Of a stretch of 64,000 bases of DNA, positions 10,604 to 23,571 are shown piece by piece. Position numbers and translations under genes: made by a program. A model generated the notes under the pieces. It searched no databases, was not told the DNA's origin, and saw only the letters and a program-made list of their open reading frames with translations. The stretch comes from Stercorarius parasiticus (lineage: Eukaryota > Chordata > Aves > Charadriiformes > Stercorariidae). Location of the stretch: contig VWZL01000579.1 of assembly GCA_013396915.1 (NCBI GenBank), positions 1 to 64,000 on the forward strand, in the 5' to 3' direction. Within the stretch, counting starts at the first letter, position 1. Every line of letters begins with the position of its first letter.

Positions 10604-12433
10604 CTGCTGGTACTGTAAAGATGGCTTCCATAAAATCTGAAAATGCATGATAGAAAAAGCTTTAAGCAAAAGTTACTAAAAGCAATCATAATCACATGAA
10701 CTGATAGTGGTGGATCCTTAGATGCTGTACCCGATTGCTGCAGTTATTCCCAGTTTGATGCACACAGCCACAAAAACTGTGGGACTTTTTCCTTTCTCTA
10801 ATGGTTCCTGTGAAACCAATTTGACAAATACTTTGTCCTCAATCTGAATTTTGAAGTTCATGCGCAAAAAGTCCTGGCAGTGCCTGATTTCACATTTTTT
10901 GTGTCACAATTTAACAGCACAAGTCTGCTTAGGACACCTTTAGTAAAAATCCCAAGAAAATAGAAATGTATTGTTCCATACTTTAGTTCTTCTGGAAATC
11001 CCTTGATCTTCTCTGTGGGCTTACATATACCATGAAAGTGTTTTTTATAGAATGGTGGGGGTTTTTTTCATAAGCTAAGTTTGAAATTCTGAAGTTTCTT
11101 AGAAGCATAACAACAAGCTTTGATGTTGGTGACTTAGGATTACTTGACCCATTTTACTGAATCTGTTTCAAAATTTCTTCAAGATCAGGCTGTCATAAAT
11201 CAATGAATATTGATTTTTATTCTTTACTTTTATGTGAAGACATACTGAGATATACCCACATACTGGGTATATATTTTTTTTTTAATTGAAAAAACCCACA
11301 TACCTGGAAGTCTAAATCCATTCTGTCCATTCAGAGGGTGAAAATAGTAATGGAGCAGTTCTGCTCTTGATGCAGTTAAGTGTTACTGGCTTTTTTTATC
11401 TGACCCGATCCAAGGACTTGAATGCAGAATCCAGGGAGCTTTCAGTTAGGTCACAGTATTGTCATTGTCACTATGTCAAGAAACGTGTATTACAAGAAGA
11501 AAAAGAAATATAAAATGACAGTTCTTTTGACCTGGAGTAACATGAAGCAAGCTGACTTGGAGACAGGTCTTTCGAAGTGTTTTGCATACATTGACAATTT
11601 TGAAATAGGCTGGCATTCCTGATGGAGCAGTGTAATTTTTTTTGTGTTGCTATTGTTACATATTTCCCTTGACTGGGAAAAATATATATTTTTTTATAAC
11701 TTATGAATAGATACGAAAAGATGGTTAGACTATCTTTTCTTCTGAGAGTCTCTTCCTTTTAATTTTCCACTGAAAGCATTTGTCTCCTTTCTCATAGTTG
11801 GCAAAATTACAATTAATGTTCATTAATGTTCTTAAATCACCAGAAAGAAAGTAAATATTTGTCCATACCCCAGTTTTCCAGAAACTATGTCAAAATGTAG
11901 CAGTTAAAATAAGCTTCTTAAAAATTGTAAAATGTGCTGTAACTAGTTTCTCACAAATTTCTACTTGCTGAATAATCAGCTAACAGTGTTCAGAATAATT
12001 GTCCTAACAAAGGAAAGTAATCTAAGTGTAACTGATAATGTGATGAATGACAATTGTCAAACTCTTTTTGAGGAAAGACTCGTCTTCTATCATAGTTGAC
12101 TGAGCTTTAACAGAGCCCAAGGGGAAGAGTCTGTTGAATTCTCTCTGCACTCACTGAAGATTTCTTGAAACAGTCTGGAAGCTCAACTTCATACACTAAA
12201 CCAAATAACTCTGGATGAAGCCCAAAATCAACAATAAAATGCTAAGTATACGATGTTGAAGAACAATGCCACCAGAGGTAGATGTTTCACATAAAAATGC
12301 AGAAATTAAAACCAGTGACTGATATTGTTGGAGTTCAACAACTCCTCCAAATTCTTCTCATTTTCTTTAATTTGATCATTTCGTCTATAACTTGGATTCC
12401 ATTACCACCTGGTTTCTTATTTTTCTACTCTGA

Positions 12434-12451
12434 TTTTTTTTTTTTTTTTTT
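12434..12451. repeat. Poly-T tract
   Basis: An uninterrupted run of 18 T. No adjacent transposon body was recognised. Confidence 0.9.
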
Positions 12452-13403
12452 AGAGTTTTAGTGCTTTGGGAACTCTCCTATAGCCTAACGGAGAACTACA
12501 ATAAGAATGAGAAGAGAATAACGTAAAACCTTTAGGGGCTAACTCTGCCTCAAAGGATTTTTAGGTTAACCTGAAAGTTTTCCTCTAGTAAATATGTTAA
12601 AACCCTGTCACGGTACCGTGCAGCGTGTTTCTGCTTTAAACAATGTTGACACCTCATTTATGTTGGCTATATTTGCCATTAGCTCTGTTATAAAATATAC
12701 TTTATTAAGTAATTTTTTGCTTTTGATTATTGCAATGGCAGTGCTCCAGATACTTTTTAGAACTCTAGATGTTGCATCTCTCTGTATAGCTTACATTTTT
12801 CTCCTGAGAATTGGACAATTCATACAATGTGTAGAGGGTTTTGTTTGGTTTTAGTTTTTTTGTTTAGACTATTAAAAAGGGCCTTTCTTCCTTTTGGAAT
12901 TATTTTTCTTATTTTAGTTCTGATGTCCAGTCACAAAGAGTTCAAGGACAATTTGCAATGGAACAGATTATTTGTTGGCTTCTAAATTTCACCTTGAATG
13001 GAGTAAATAGTCTGGACAGAGTCCTGGGCAAAAACGATGTTAAAAGATGGGTTGTATAGTTGAATTGGTTATTGTTAGGATGAAAACTTTCTTCTGCTTT
13101 CCAACTTGCACTGGAACAGAAAGGAAAAAAAGGTATATACAGTAACTTCAGGTGCTGAGGCCAGATGACTCATCATGGATTTAGTAGTATATTAGGACAG
13201 TGATGATCTGTGAAGGCTTAAATTAAGAAGACATTCTAATTCCTGAATGGGAAGCAAAGTTGAAAGTTTTTTGAGAAAATGTGTGTAATTAGAAAACTCA
13301 AGAAGGTTTTAAAGCATTCAGGTCCAATCTGATTGTGGAAGTGCAAAGGTTATTGACATGCAAAAGTATAGCTCTAGCAAAAGGAAAAATCCCAGAAGAC
13401 TGT

Positions 13404-13440
13404 GGAGAGGAAGAGGAGGAGGGAGGGGGGAAGAAAAAAA
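13404..13440. repeat. Homopurine tract (37 nt)
   Basis: An uninterrupted A/G run (GGAGAGGAAGAGGAGGAGGG and onward, ending in A7). Homopurine-homopyrimidine DNA of this length can form triplex structures. Confidence 0.9.
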
Positions 13441-13557
13441 TATATAGATGGCCATGCCTATAACAGAATGGAAGCCAGATCACGATATCCTGAAATTCTG
13501 TCTCTGTGTTTATGTCTATGCATTATACTCACACTTACCTATATCATAAAATATAGT

Positions 13558-13594
13558 AGTGTGTGTGTATATATATGTGTGCGTTTATATATAT
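13558..13594. repeat. (TG)n/(TA)n microsatellite
   Basis: Interrupted TG and TA dinucleotides, GTGTGTGTGTATATATATGT and onward, directly before the 3' terminus of the CR1 copy at 13602. Confidence 0.9.
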
Positions 13595-13601
13595 GCTTAA
13601 G

Positions 13602-14370
13602 ATCATAGAATCGTAGAATTGCCTAGGTTGAAAGGGACCTTTCAGATCAAGTCCAGCCATCAACCTAACTCTGACAAAAACCATCACTAAACCATATCTC
13701 TAAGCACTATGTCTACTCGTCTTTTAACTACCTCCAGGGATGACAATTGCACCACATCCCTGGGCAGCCTGTTCCAATGCTTGATAACCCTTTCAGTGTA
13801 AAAATTTTCCCTAATATCTAATCTAAACCTCCCCTGGCACAACTTGAGGCCATTTCCTTTTGTCCTATCGCTTGTTACTTGGGAGAAGAGATGGACCCCC
13901 CACCTCTCTACAGCCTCCTTTCAGGTAGTTGTGGAGAGCAATAAGGTCTCCCCTCAGCCTCCTTTTCTCCAGGCTAAGCAATCTCATTTCACTCAGCTGC
14001 TCCTCATAAAACTTCTCCAGGCCCTTCACCAGCTTCATTGCCCTTTTCTGGACCCGCTCTAGCACCTCAATGTCTTTCTTGTAGTGAGGGGCCCCAAACT
14101 GGACACAGTACTCCAGGTGCGGCCTCACCAAGGCAGAGTAGAGGGGGAGGATGACCTCCCTCGACCTGCTTGCCACACTCTTCTTGATGCACCCCAGGAT
14201 GCCATTGGCCACCTTGGCCACAAGGGCACATTGCTGGCTCATGGTCATCCTGTTGTCCACCAGGACTCCCAGGTCTCTTTCCACTGAGCTGCTCTCCAGC
14301 CCATCAATCCAGCCTGTCCAGATCCCTCTGCAAAGCCTTTCTACCCTCAAGCAGGTTGACACTCTCACCT
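13602..14370 (-). mobile_element. CR1 LINE, 5'-truncated, with an open C-terminal RT frame
   Basis: The plus strand begins ATCATAGAATCGTAGAATTG (3'-terminal repeat reversed), followed by TTGAAAGGGACCTTTCAGAT, so the element lies on the minus strand. Minus-strand positions 14368-13865 are open for 167 codons and match the CR1 reverse transcriptase C-terminus: [80 protein letters not shown]. The YADD catalytic region was never included because of 5' truncation, so it cannot be active. The uninterrupted frame and intact terminal repeat suggest it is younger or of a different subfamily than the copy at 8003. It also differs in length after the RT (about 260 bp of 3' UTR). Confidence 0.96.
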
Positions 14371-14720
14371 ATTTTTTTAAATTTGTAAAAAGAATAAAAT
14401 TAAGATAAAGACGTATGTGTGTATAAATACAAATAACTAAGCTTTTATGAATTAAACATCAGTTAAGGCTTACTAATACAGAAAAAAAATCTTAAATGAT
14501 CATAAGTTAGTCTTGTGTAATTGGTCATAGTTTTACAATTAATTAGCAAGTGCAACAAATAAAACTTTTTTTTTCTTTTTTTTGTTACAAATAGTGAGGA
14601 ATGTCTCTTCTCAAAATCCATTTTTTCCATCAGAATTAACGTTGAAATTTGCTGTGGGTATAATCCAGCAAAATGGGTCGAACAGGTATTCTGCGTTAAG
14701 TGCTATGTCTGTGTAATGCT

Positions 14721-14799
14721 TAACTTAGTTTTAGACCTCCTTTGAGGTCTTAAATTTGGTTTAGACCTCCTTTGAGGTCTTAACTTTGGTTTAGACCTC
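14721..14799. repeat. 30-bp tandem repeat with hairpin units
   Basis: TTAGACCTCCTTTGAGGTCT starts units at 14731 and 14761, with a partial third at 14791 (TTAGACCTC). The preceding TAACTTAGTT (14721-14730) resembles a unit end. Each complete unit contains the inverted repeat AGACCTC-CTTT-GAGGTCT. The two full units differ at only one or two bases. Confidence 0.9.
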
Positions 14800-17769
14800 A
14801 AATTCAAATGAAAAACAAAACTAAAATACCGTCAAAAGTAAACCTAAAAACCAGTAACTTCAAAATGTTTTTCTACAAGAATTGCTGGAATTTTGGATGT
14901 TTGGCAAAGATGTATGACTGTACAGTTAAGCTTTATCTAACTTTCTTTATGTTGTCTTGTAAATTCTGTTTGAAGACACTTTATTTTTAAACACTATCAG
15001 CAAATATTATGGCCTGCTTGTCCCTTCTTTGTGATAATTCTATAGCAAACTTTTAGATTGATATCGATTAGATTGTTCTATAAATTCATGGAAAGAATAA
15101 AGTAAGATAAAAATCTGTGGCAAATAATTTTCAGTGCATTCCTCAGAGATCAGCGTTTCATCCTAGAAGCTGGTTTGGGAAACTCCATTAAAACATGTTA
15201 TCTCCCATAGATCTAAGAATAATGATTGAAAGAATGTCTGTGCTTATTATTTGTATTCTTCAGAGAGTCTTCATACTCTACAGCTGCAGACTTGAAGTCC
15301 TTGGGAAGTATAATCTGTTTATATGTCCTTATGATAGAAGATTATCAAAAGAACTTGATAATCAGTTAAAAAAGCAAATTTACTTAAGAAAGCTAAAATG
15401 CCTGTAGTAACTTCTAACCAGTTGCTGGTATAACTAATTCCACCATAATAATAATCACTTTGTATTGTGTTAAAATGTCTTCCTGCCGATTATCCGCAGT
15501 CATTTCAGATATAATCAGATAGTTGAACTGGGCCAATGGTGTTATGGTGGCTGTATTTCTGTTGCTATGCATGTCTTGCATACTGTCTGCTGGAGAGCCT
15601 TTGTAGGCGGTTCTTTGGAATAAACAGAAAATGAGATAAATCTGGATTTTATTATTTATTTATTTCAGTTTGAACATTAATGTTGCTTTCACCAGTCACA
15701 TCAGCTTCCCTTTAGCAAGTACTAATAAAACATGAACATCACTGAATTTCTGGACATTTTACAAAGATGGCTTTATTTTCACACTCCAATCGTCTTGACT
15801 AGCAGCTTATAAATTGGAAGTGTGGTATGTAAATCCAGTCAGAAAAGGTTTGCAAACAAAGTTTTGTGTAAGTTTCTGTAGTCTGTTAGCTTGCCATGAT
15901 CAAGTTATATCAGTTTCTGTAGCTAATACCATTCGTGTGGTAGCCTTGCATGCAAGAACTGTCCTAGCAGAACAAAGCATGGTTGTTGATGTAACACCAG
16001 GCTCACATTGGAGTTGCAAATTTTTCTTGTTTGTAACTTACCCAAAGACTGAGTTTAGGACAAATGATGGAGGAAAGTATGGGAGAACCAGAGGAAGAGG
16101 TGCCATTAATGTGGTCAAGCTACATTACTCTTGTTCACAATTAAACAGCCTTTAATTACTTTGACCACAGTGTCAAGACCATGCTTCAGAGTCTTTTGTG
16201 TTACTAAAAATAATTTGCTTTGAAAAGGAAGACTGAGAGGAAAAAGAAGGAGATACTCGTGCCAGTTGGGTAGCCTTTTGAACAGCTCGTGAGATGAGGT
16301 GAACTCCTGGACAGCTAAAGTGTGCCTGCCAGCTCTGGGCTGCTGTTGGGTAGAAGCGCCCAGTGGGCTGAGCTGCCGGGTATCCTGGACCCAGTGCCTG
16401 AGGAAATGTGCATCCTGACCTGCTTGGGATGATAGATGTAAGTGGCCCTGGAGCCTACTTGCGTTTTAGCTCATTCCCATCCCACAGTGAAACAGGGGAA
16501 GCATTGTTGTTTCTGGCTCTCATTGAGCTCCCTATCCACTGAGTTCTTTGTGGTACGAAGTATGTGTTATGTAAAGTTCTTGGGTTTATGATGTGGCATG
16601 TAGGATTAATAATGCTGGACATTCCTAACCTAGGGCATTTTTAGGTATTTGAAGGTTTCTCTTTACTAAATCATACTTTTTCAATTAAAAAAAAAGTTAT
16701 CAGATCAGAATCTTGGTTTCTTCTTTGTTTATTGATCCAGAAATAGACTGCAAAGACATAACTCTGGTTTTATAAAGGAAATCTAAAATTAATGACAATG
16801 TTATAAATGCAATTTACTTGCCCTGTCTCATATTACTCTTGCACGTTTTATTCAGTTATGTCCAGAACAAAACAACACTAAAGGATTGTTGTTCATCATT
16901 ATTTCTAAACCAGCAAAAAGAAAAAATTGTTTGACATTAAAGCCATCAACTTTGACTTCCTCAAGACTGTTTGTTATATACTATAAGATCCTTTAACTTA
17001 GCAATAGAATTCTGTACTCTGGATTCATTTCTTTAAATTTTTTTCCCCCTCCATCTAAACCTGAATGTTATGTTCTTTTTCTGTGCCACGTAATAGCTGG
17101 AACTTAGATAAAGACTTTGGGAAGTCTGGAGTTTTAGTCTGACCAGAAAAAAACCTTCTGTGTTTTATTTTTCCCTCTTCTAACTAGACAAAAAGGTCTC
17201 ATATAAGATGTTGGCTTTGGCAGCAACGTGCAGTATTTGAAATAATCAGCGGTGTCATAAAATTATTGTGTAAGCTTACAAACTTCAGTTACTTTGTACA
17301 ATTTTTGGTTCTTCAGGAAAGTCTACAAGCTGTTGTTAATGTTTAGTTTAACCTACCATCATGTGCATCAACTGGCAATAGCTTCATGATGCACTAAGTG
17401 TGGCAACCATGTAGCCGTAGTAAGATTCAGAATAAATTCTTGGTTTTCTGATACTTCCGTGCACCATCCAACTATTATATAATAGCCATGTAAACTAAGA
17501 GTTCTGGCAAACATTCAGAGTCTCAGGAGGTATGAAATATTTTAGTCCTGTTCAGTGACAGCTCTGTCGCTTACTATCGGCTTGTTCAGGGGAGTTGGGC
17601 TATATGTAAGAATATGGATCCCCTAACTTTCAAATATTTATTTCACAATCCTATTAGTAGTTCATGCTTAAGATGTTGTTTAGAGCAATTTTTTATTGCT
17701 CTTCTAGTGATAGGTTAGCACTTTCACTGTTGTCCTAGTCAAACCATCAACAGAGATAAAGCTGATTGG

Positions 17770-17812
17770 ATTTTTTTTCTTTTTTCTTTTTTTTTTTTTA
17801 ATTATTTTTTAA
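17770..17812. repeat. T-rich low-complexity tract
   Basis: T8, CT6, CT13 and then A/T sequence. No transposon body recognised beside it. Confidence 0.85.
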
Positions 17813-19143
17813 GAAGCGGGATAGATTTTATAAACATGGGATTGTCAGCAAAGACAGACAGACTTTCTGTGAAATCTTCCTGATTATTTCTGACAGCTCA
17901 CCTGCCACTTTAATAGGCTTCTGTTTAAGGAAAAACATTTTTTTCCCCCTTTGGCTGCCATGAGAGAGGTCAAGAACAGAGTAATTGATGTTTTTTGATG
18001 CAACGTTTGCAAAGGGTTTGTTGTAACAAAGGCAAAAAACATCTGTAGCTGCAGAACCAAAGTATAAAAAGTCAGTTCTTGTATAAACTCTGATGATCTA
18101 CCCGTAGTTGCTCTACTGCAGGGTCTAGAAAGCAGAAAATAATACCAACAATAAAAATCGCTACTCAAAAAGAAAACAAAAAGTTCTTGGCAGCAAGTTT
18201 TCTTAGGCAGCTTGCCAGTATCCTGATTCAGTGTTTATGGGAACATCTTGAAATGACTCCCAAATTAATGACTGTATCTTCCATCACTCCGGTCTGATGT
18301 CTGAACATGAGGAGAAATAAACAATAGTTAATGATCTGGAAGCTGCTGGCAGTTACTGTATTAGTTCTGGTTCTTATTTTCACTTACTAACAGCAAACTG
18401 TTCTGATCAGATGTTTATCTTTGAAAAACATATGCAATGGAAAATTGCACCTCAGATTGCTATCCATTTCACAGTCTCTTTCACCGGGACGGTTTCACAC
18501 AGAACAAAATGATTTCATGTTGATTTCATAGCTAGCTGCTTTAAAATAGACAGTGTTTTTCTTTTTTTTTTTAACTACTTTTTTTTTCTGGTGAGAGACC
18601 CTAGGCACCTGAAGATACTGTACTTTGGGATTCCCCTGCGAACTCAGCAGGGATACGTGCACAACTGTGCCCAAAAGATTTTTTGTCCTGCCCAATACCA
18701 TTGGCCAGGCCAAGCTGCTGGGGAGAGGCGATTGGTTTTTTACTCAAAGCAGTCAGATGATAAATTGCTACAAGATTCAGGATCTCTCTTTTTACATTTA
18801 GTGTGTATATATGATGTAAAGGGCTTCTGTGACATTAGCTGTAAATGCAAAACTGGCCTTTTATTTTTGTCCCTTCTGTTTACTTCGGAATGAATTTATT
18901 GCTTTGTTGAATAGTGTCACAATTTCTTTTTTCTTTTTACGAGTTTTTCAGTCCAGTACAGTATGTAATTGTATGCAGAGGTAAGATCCATGTGATAGAT
19001 TTCACAATCATGTGATAAATGTTTTCAAAGTCAACTCTGAATTACCTAATTCTAACACTGGAACCAAGCCTCTCCAGGTCCCTTAGCAGCTTCATAGGCT
19101 CACGTGTTTCTGCACAGTGCTTTTTATTTTTGCAAAGGAATAT

Positions 19144-19320
19144 TCTGTAGCAACTGGAGACATAGGACTGGAAGGGTGCCTTCATTTATCAAGTCCAGGC
19201 CCCTGGGATTACAGGCACTGTGTTAAATAACTCCTTCCCTGTATTTACAGTGCTGTGTTTTAAGAGTTCCTTCTCCTTTCCTGCCTCCCTAAATGTGAAA
19301 TTCTTATCCTTCCTCAGAGA
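19144..19320 (-). mobile_element. Possible ancient CR1/L3-type LINE 3' fragment
   Basis: ATAGGACTGGAAGGGTGCCT then TCAAGTCCAGGCCCCTGGGA has the layout of the reversed 3' end of old CR1/L3 elements (GGNNGGAAGGGACCT... TCCAGNCCCCTG). The sequence that follows (AAATAACTCCTTCC, TTCCTTCTCC, TCCCTAAATGTG) only loosely fits. Heavily decayed; both ends are guesses. Confidence 0.45.
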
Positions 19321-22300
19321 TCAAGAAAAATCAATCATTCCCTTATATGTAAAGTCTGCAGCTTTTTCTAATATCCTTTTGGCCAAGAAGAGAGAGAGGG
19401 AGAGTGTGTGCGCTTTACGTTGTCCTCTCTCTTCAAAATACCTATTTCTAGTCCTTGAAGAAAGACCTAGGATGATGCAAATCAGCATTATAATATTCTC
19501 CATAATTCGATTTAAAAGTTTGTCTTATCTGAATGTATCACATATCAAATTTAACATTTCTCTTTTACTGAGTAAATGAGTCCTTTATTTCATTTTGACT
19601 TATGTTACTAAGAGACTAGAGCCTATGGTCACGTTGTATTGAGAAATGCAATAGTACTTTTTTTTTTATGTTGCTGTGGTATTTATATCAATATGGTGTC
19701 TTAGAGAAGAGAAGTTCTAGAAATCCTTATTTGGGATGAGTTGTAAACTGCATCATTGCTATGCATAATTTAGATTTCTCCAGCTAAGATTGATGAAAAT
19801 CCTTGTTGCATTAGGATAGCTTAGCTTCTTACGTACTTTTGGGTCCTAAATCTATTTGCTGCCTTACTAATTGCTCTCATTCCAGCTCATCTTAATAACT
19901 GCCCTTAATTCTCCTCTAAGAACTATTTTTCTACCTACGTTATGAGGAGCTACATTTCTGATGATATGCTTCAAACATTGCTGGGGTGGTTGAAGAAATT
20001 GCTTAGGGGTTTAGAAAGTGCGAATTTTTGTTGTGTTAATTACTGGTTTTGTTTCTTTGAATACTGTTTCCTGAAATATGCGTATCAGATGTCTTCTTCG
20101 GTTTTTTTATTTCTTAGCTTGAGACCCATTACAGGGATCTTGCCTGCAAGCATTGCTAATGACCTCCCAATCCATTTTTGTTTCAGAACTGTGGTATGCA
20201 GTGTATCTAGTCCCACAAGAAAATACAGACTATTTGCAGGAAGCTTCTGAAGTAACAAAATGGTTTTTATAACAGTGGCTGCTAAATTTCGGGTGAACAT
20301 GCATTATTAAACTTTACTCAAAATGTAGTTTAGGAAATAAAAATAGAGTTTCACTGGGGACAAAAATTTGACTATAGTGTGTTGAGTCTGGGTAAAAATT
20401 TACCCTGTGTGAATTCATCGAAATATAGCTGTTTTCTCAGTTGAATGAATCTAAATCTTGACATGAAAGAAATTAGCCTGGACCTATACATAGATGAAAA
20501 ATGTCCTTTTAAGAAAGGCCTCTTACAACTACTTTAAAAAAAGAGGAAATTGAGTTTTCAAGAGTCGACAATTAGAATTTCAGGTATAAAGGAATGTTCA
20601 TGAAATTAGGGCAACTTGCCAGGCCACAAAGATCTTTCCCATTCTACAGTTCTCCTCTATATTAGACATAGGAGAAGAGGCAAGATGTGGCCAGACCTGC
20701 AGCTGAATTTAAACGAGAATTCCTTTTGACGTTTGGGAGCTTTAAGTTAGCTGCAATCACATCAGTCACATTTGGCACCTCTGCACTTTCTCGTATCTTG
20801 TGGTTTAAACCAATGGTGTAGATACTCTGTAGATGGTCACCATAGCAGAAATAATGTATTTTATAGCCATAAATACATGCTAGTCTGCAATTCTTTCATC
20901 TAAACTGCTTTTATCAACTTTATCCATTTATTCTTGAGACTGCATTTGGCAATAATCTCAAAGGCAAGTTTGCTGCTTGACTTCTGTAAACCTGCCACAG
21001 AAATGAAATAAGCATTTCTTACAAAATCACTTTCAAGGCATAGACACATTCCTTTTACCCTGTATAGGAAAGGTTTATAGTAAAGAGTATTCAGGGCATC
21101 AGAGTTTGGTATTCTGCTCTGGAGCTGGTGTGTGTTTACACTTCCACCTGGTTTTGCACCAGGAGTTACTTCAGTTGATCCAGCTGCAAATTAGTGTAAG
21201 CAGGTAATTAGTGATTGGCAGACGAGAGAAGAAGCAGAAAGAGTGCCTGGATATGATGCTACGTTGTATATTAATAGCTCCAGAAACAGGTCTGCCTTAA
21301 TTAATCTAGCCCTAGTTTATTGTCTTTGAGTAGATCTTTCAGCTTTTTTTGATGGATGAGTAGGTGCAGTGCTCAAAGTTAGATATCCACATTTGAAAAC
21401 ATGAGTTGGTGTCCCATACGAAGAGATGATTTCATAATATAGATGCAGTAGAATTGCTCTGATTATGGCCAGACATGATTCATGCTTTATAATTCAAATC
21501 AGTGCGCTTGTTCCTTAAGTATAATGGAAGTAAACAACAGATTTTTCTAAAATCCAGAGTTGTGGGTTTTTGTGGGGTTTTTTTTTTTTTTGAGTAAAGA
21601 TCACTCTGGATAAGCCTCACATGAAAGTATCTGTAGGCAAAAAATGTGCATTCAGTTTTAAAGTTTAACACGAATTAAAAATCAAAAAGGACAAACCATG
21701 GCCTATTGAAAGAGAAATTTATCTTCATTTCCTGTTAACTAGAAACCATACTTGGATGTGGGAACAGTGGACAAATGCAGGCTAATACCATTCCACCCAT
21801 TTTGTAGTATGGCTCTAGAAATAGCATGTAAATTAGACAAATACGCATAGATTTTGGAAAAGAAGGGATTGGTGTGTATCATCTACTTGGATCTTCTGCC
21901 TAACACAGGTGAAACAAGCTTGCTTAGCATACAACACAAGGAGCCTAGACCTTCTTAAACAGAAGGTTTACTTACAGCGAAAACAGCTGTAACACATCTA
22001 TAAAATGCTAAACCTTAATTTTAAATGATGGTTGGTGAATTTTCTGCTGTGCAGTTTTAGATAGAATTTTTTTTTTTTAAATAAACTTGTTTTTGAAATG
22101 TGTACCTCATTGTTGGTTTTGGTTTGACCGTTCGCTCTATTAGCCCTTTCTCTGCTGGCTGGAGACTATTAGAAAGACTGGAGACTGTGGACTGTTAGAA
22201 ATTTCCTCTTTGTAGATGTTAGTGTCATTACTGCTTTGGGGTTTTGGCTTTGTTTATGCTTTACAATTTTGACAGTGCCAGAGTGACCCCCACCTACTAG

Positions 22301-23532
22301 GATGCTTCACTGCTCTAAGCACTCAGGAGGTGTTTACCAGTCAGCCCTGCACTCTTTGCTGGTGAGCTTTAAGGAAACCCTTCAGTACTGTTAATAAGAA
22401 GTACCTCGAACTTTTACACTATCTGCCTAAATTTGGCCAGAAATGTCCAATTCAATATTAGAACAGCACAAGAAATGTTGCAAAGATTAAAGAGTTGTTG
22501 TTTTTGGTTTTTTTTTTGCATCAAACAATTTTCCCAGTGTATAATTATGCAATTATATAAGTAATAAAGTTTTGAGCTGGTACATGCCTGTAACTTCCTT
22601 ATACTTTTCCTATTAAAACAAAATGCCCTTAAGCATTTCACTTTGTTTTATATTCACTTCATTTCCCAGAATAATTAAAGCTTAGTCATTCTTTATAATG
22701 TCATACAGGTAGCAACATAGGCCTGGTTTACAATCACAAAGGTGGAGCCAGGTAGTACTTTCAGTGTACTTTTGTAAGAGTAACAAATTTTCAACAAAGT
22801 TCTCAACTCTGTGCATTACATAATACAAGACATTAAAAATTCAGTATCAGAACATCTGGGGTCACATTTGTAGTTGTTTAAAGAAATATAACTCCCCCAA
22901 TTTCAGTACAAAAATGAGGTTGTACCAGCTAAGCATCTGGGCCTATGCATTTGAGATAACTTTCTATTGCGTAAGCAGTACTATACCGCCTAGCACTAAG
23001 AAAGGCTGAGATAGATTAACAGGGTCACTGTTCTTTATTTACATGTTTTATGAGACCAGAATTTTAAAACCTTAGTGTTTGCAGGCAATGCATGAGTGCC
23101 GTCTGTAGGGTTTTCACTAATGTTTATAAGCCTAATTGCGTGGATCTCAGTGCAGGGCTTTGGTTCACGTGAAATCCCAAAGGCAGCTTGGCAGTTTCGT
23201 TTTACTTTTTTCTCTAGACTGTGATAACATTCTTTCAGAGTTCCCTCTTACATTGTACAACTATCTCGAAGCTTATCTAGTACCGATCTGTGTCATTTTG
23301 GAAATGTTGCTTTCATCTGAGAACTCATAATATTCAGTCAGTGTGTGCCATTCATAACCAAATAGCCTCTGCTCTTCGTTGTTCTTTTAATTAATGATTG
23401 CTGATTGGTTTGACTTGCTGCACATTGTTGCCAGGCATGATCAAAGAAAATCCAAGATTAATCTGCTAAACTAGATGTCAGATTAGTAAATTCCTCTGTG
23501 CTATTACAAAGATTTTTCTCCCTCAGTGAAGG

Positions 23533-23571
23533 CCTGTCAGAGGATGATGGCTTGGCTATACCTCTGACAGG
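23533..23571. repeat. Perfect 11-bp inverted repeat with 17-nt loop
   Basis: CCTGTCAGAGG (23533-23543) pairs with CCTCTGACAGG (23561-23571), extendable by one GU and one GC pair. It is followed by a small direct repeat, GGTCAGTCC twice (23570-23589 region). The stem is shorter than a typical microRNA precursor. Confidence 0.85.

Larger units (their letters stand above)
9298..13601. other. Non-coding stretch between two CR1 copies
   Basis: No supported gene. It holds a pair of adjacent hairpins (10562-10603), an 18-T run (12434-12451), a 37-nt homopurine tract (13404-13440) and a TG/TA microsatellite (13558-13594) that abuts the next CR1. The rest is AT-rich and unremarkable. Confidence 0.65.
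14371..19143. other. Non-coding stretch
   Basis: No supported gene. It contains a 30-bp hairpin minisatellite (14721-14799), a GC-richer island at about 16240-16480 with no recognised identity, and a T-rich tract (17770-17812). A 113-codon open stretch at 15814-16155 was rejected. Confidence 0.6.

Noticed and set aside
12594..12854. 86-codon hydrophobic frame
   Set aside because: Same reason: composition-driven hydrophobic translation of T-rich DNA.
15814..16155. 113-codon open frame on the plus strand
   Set aside because: At about 38% GC a few frames of this length are expected by chance in 64 kb on two strands. No motif or splice context supports it.
19220..19579. 119-codon open frame on the plus strand
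   Set aside because: Low-complexity, Ser/Leu/Phe-rich translation, within the chance range, and partly overlapping a possible decayed LINE fragment.
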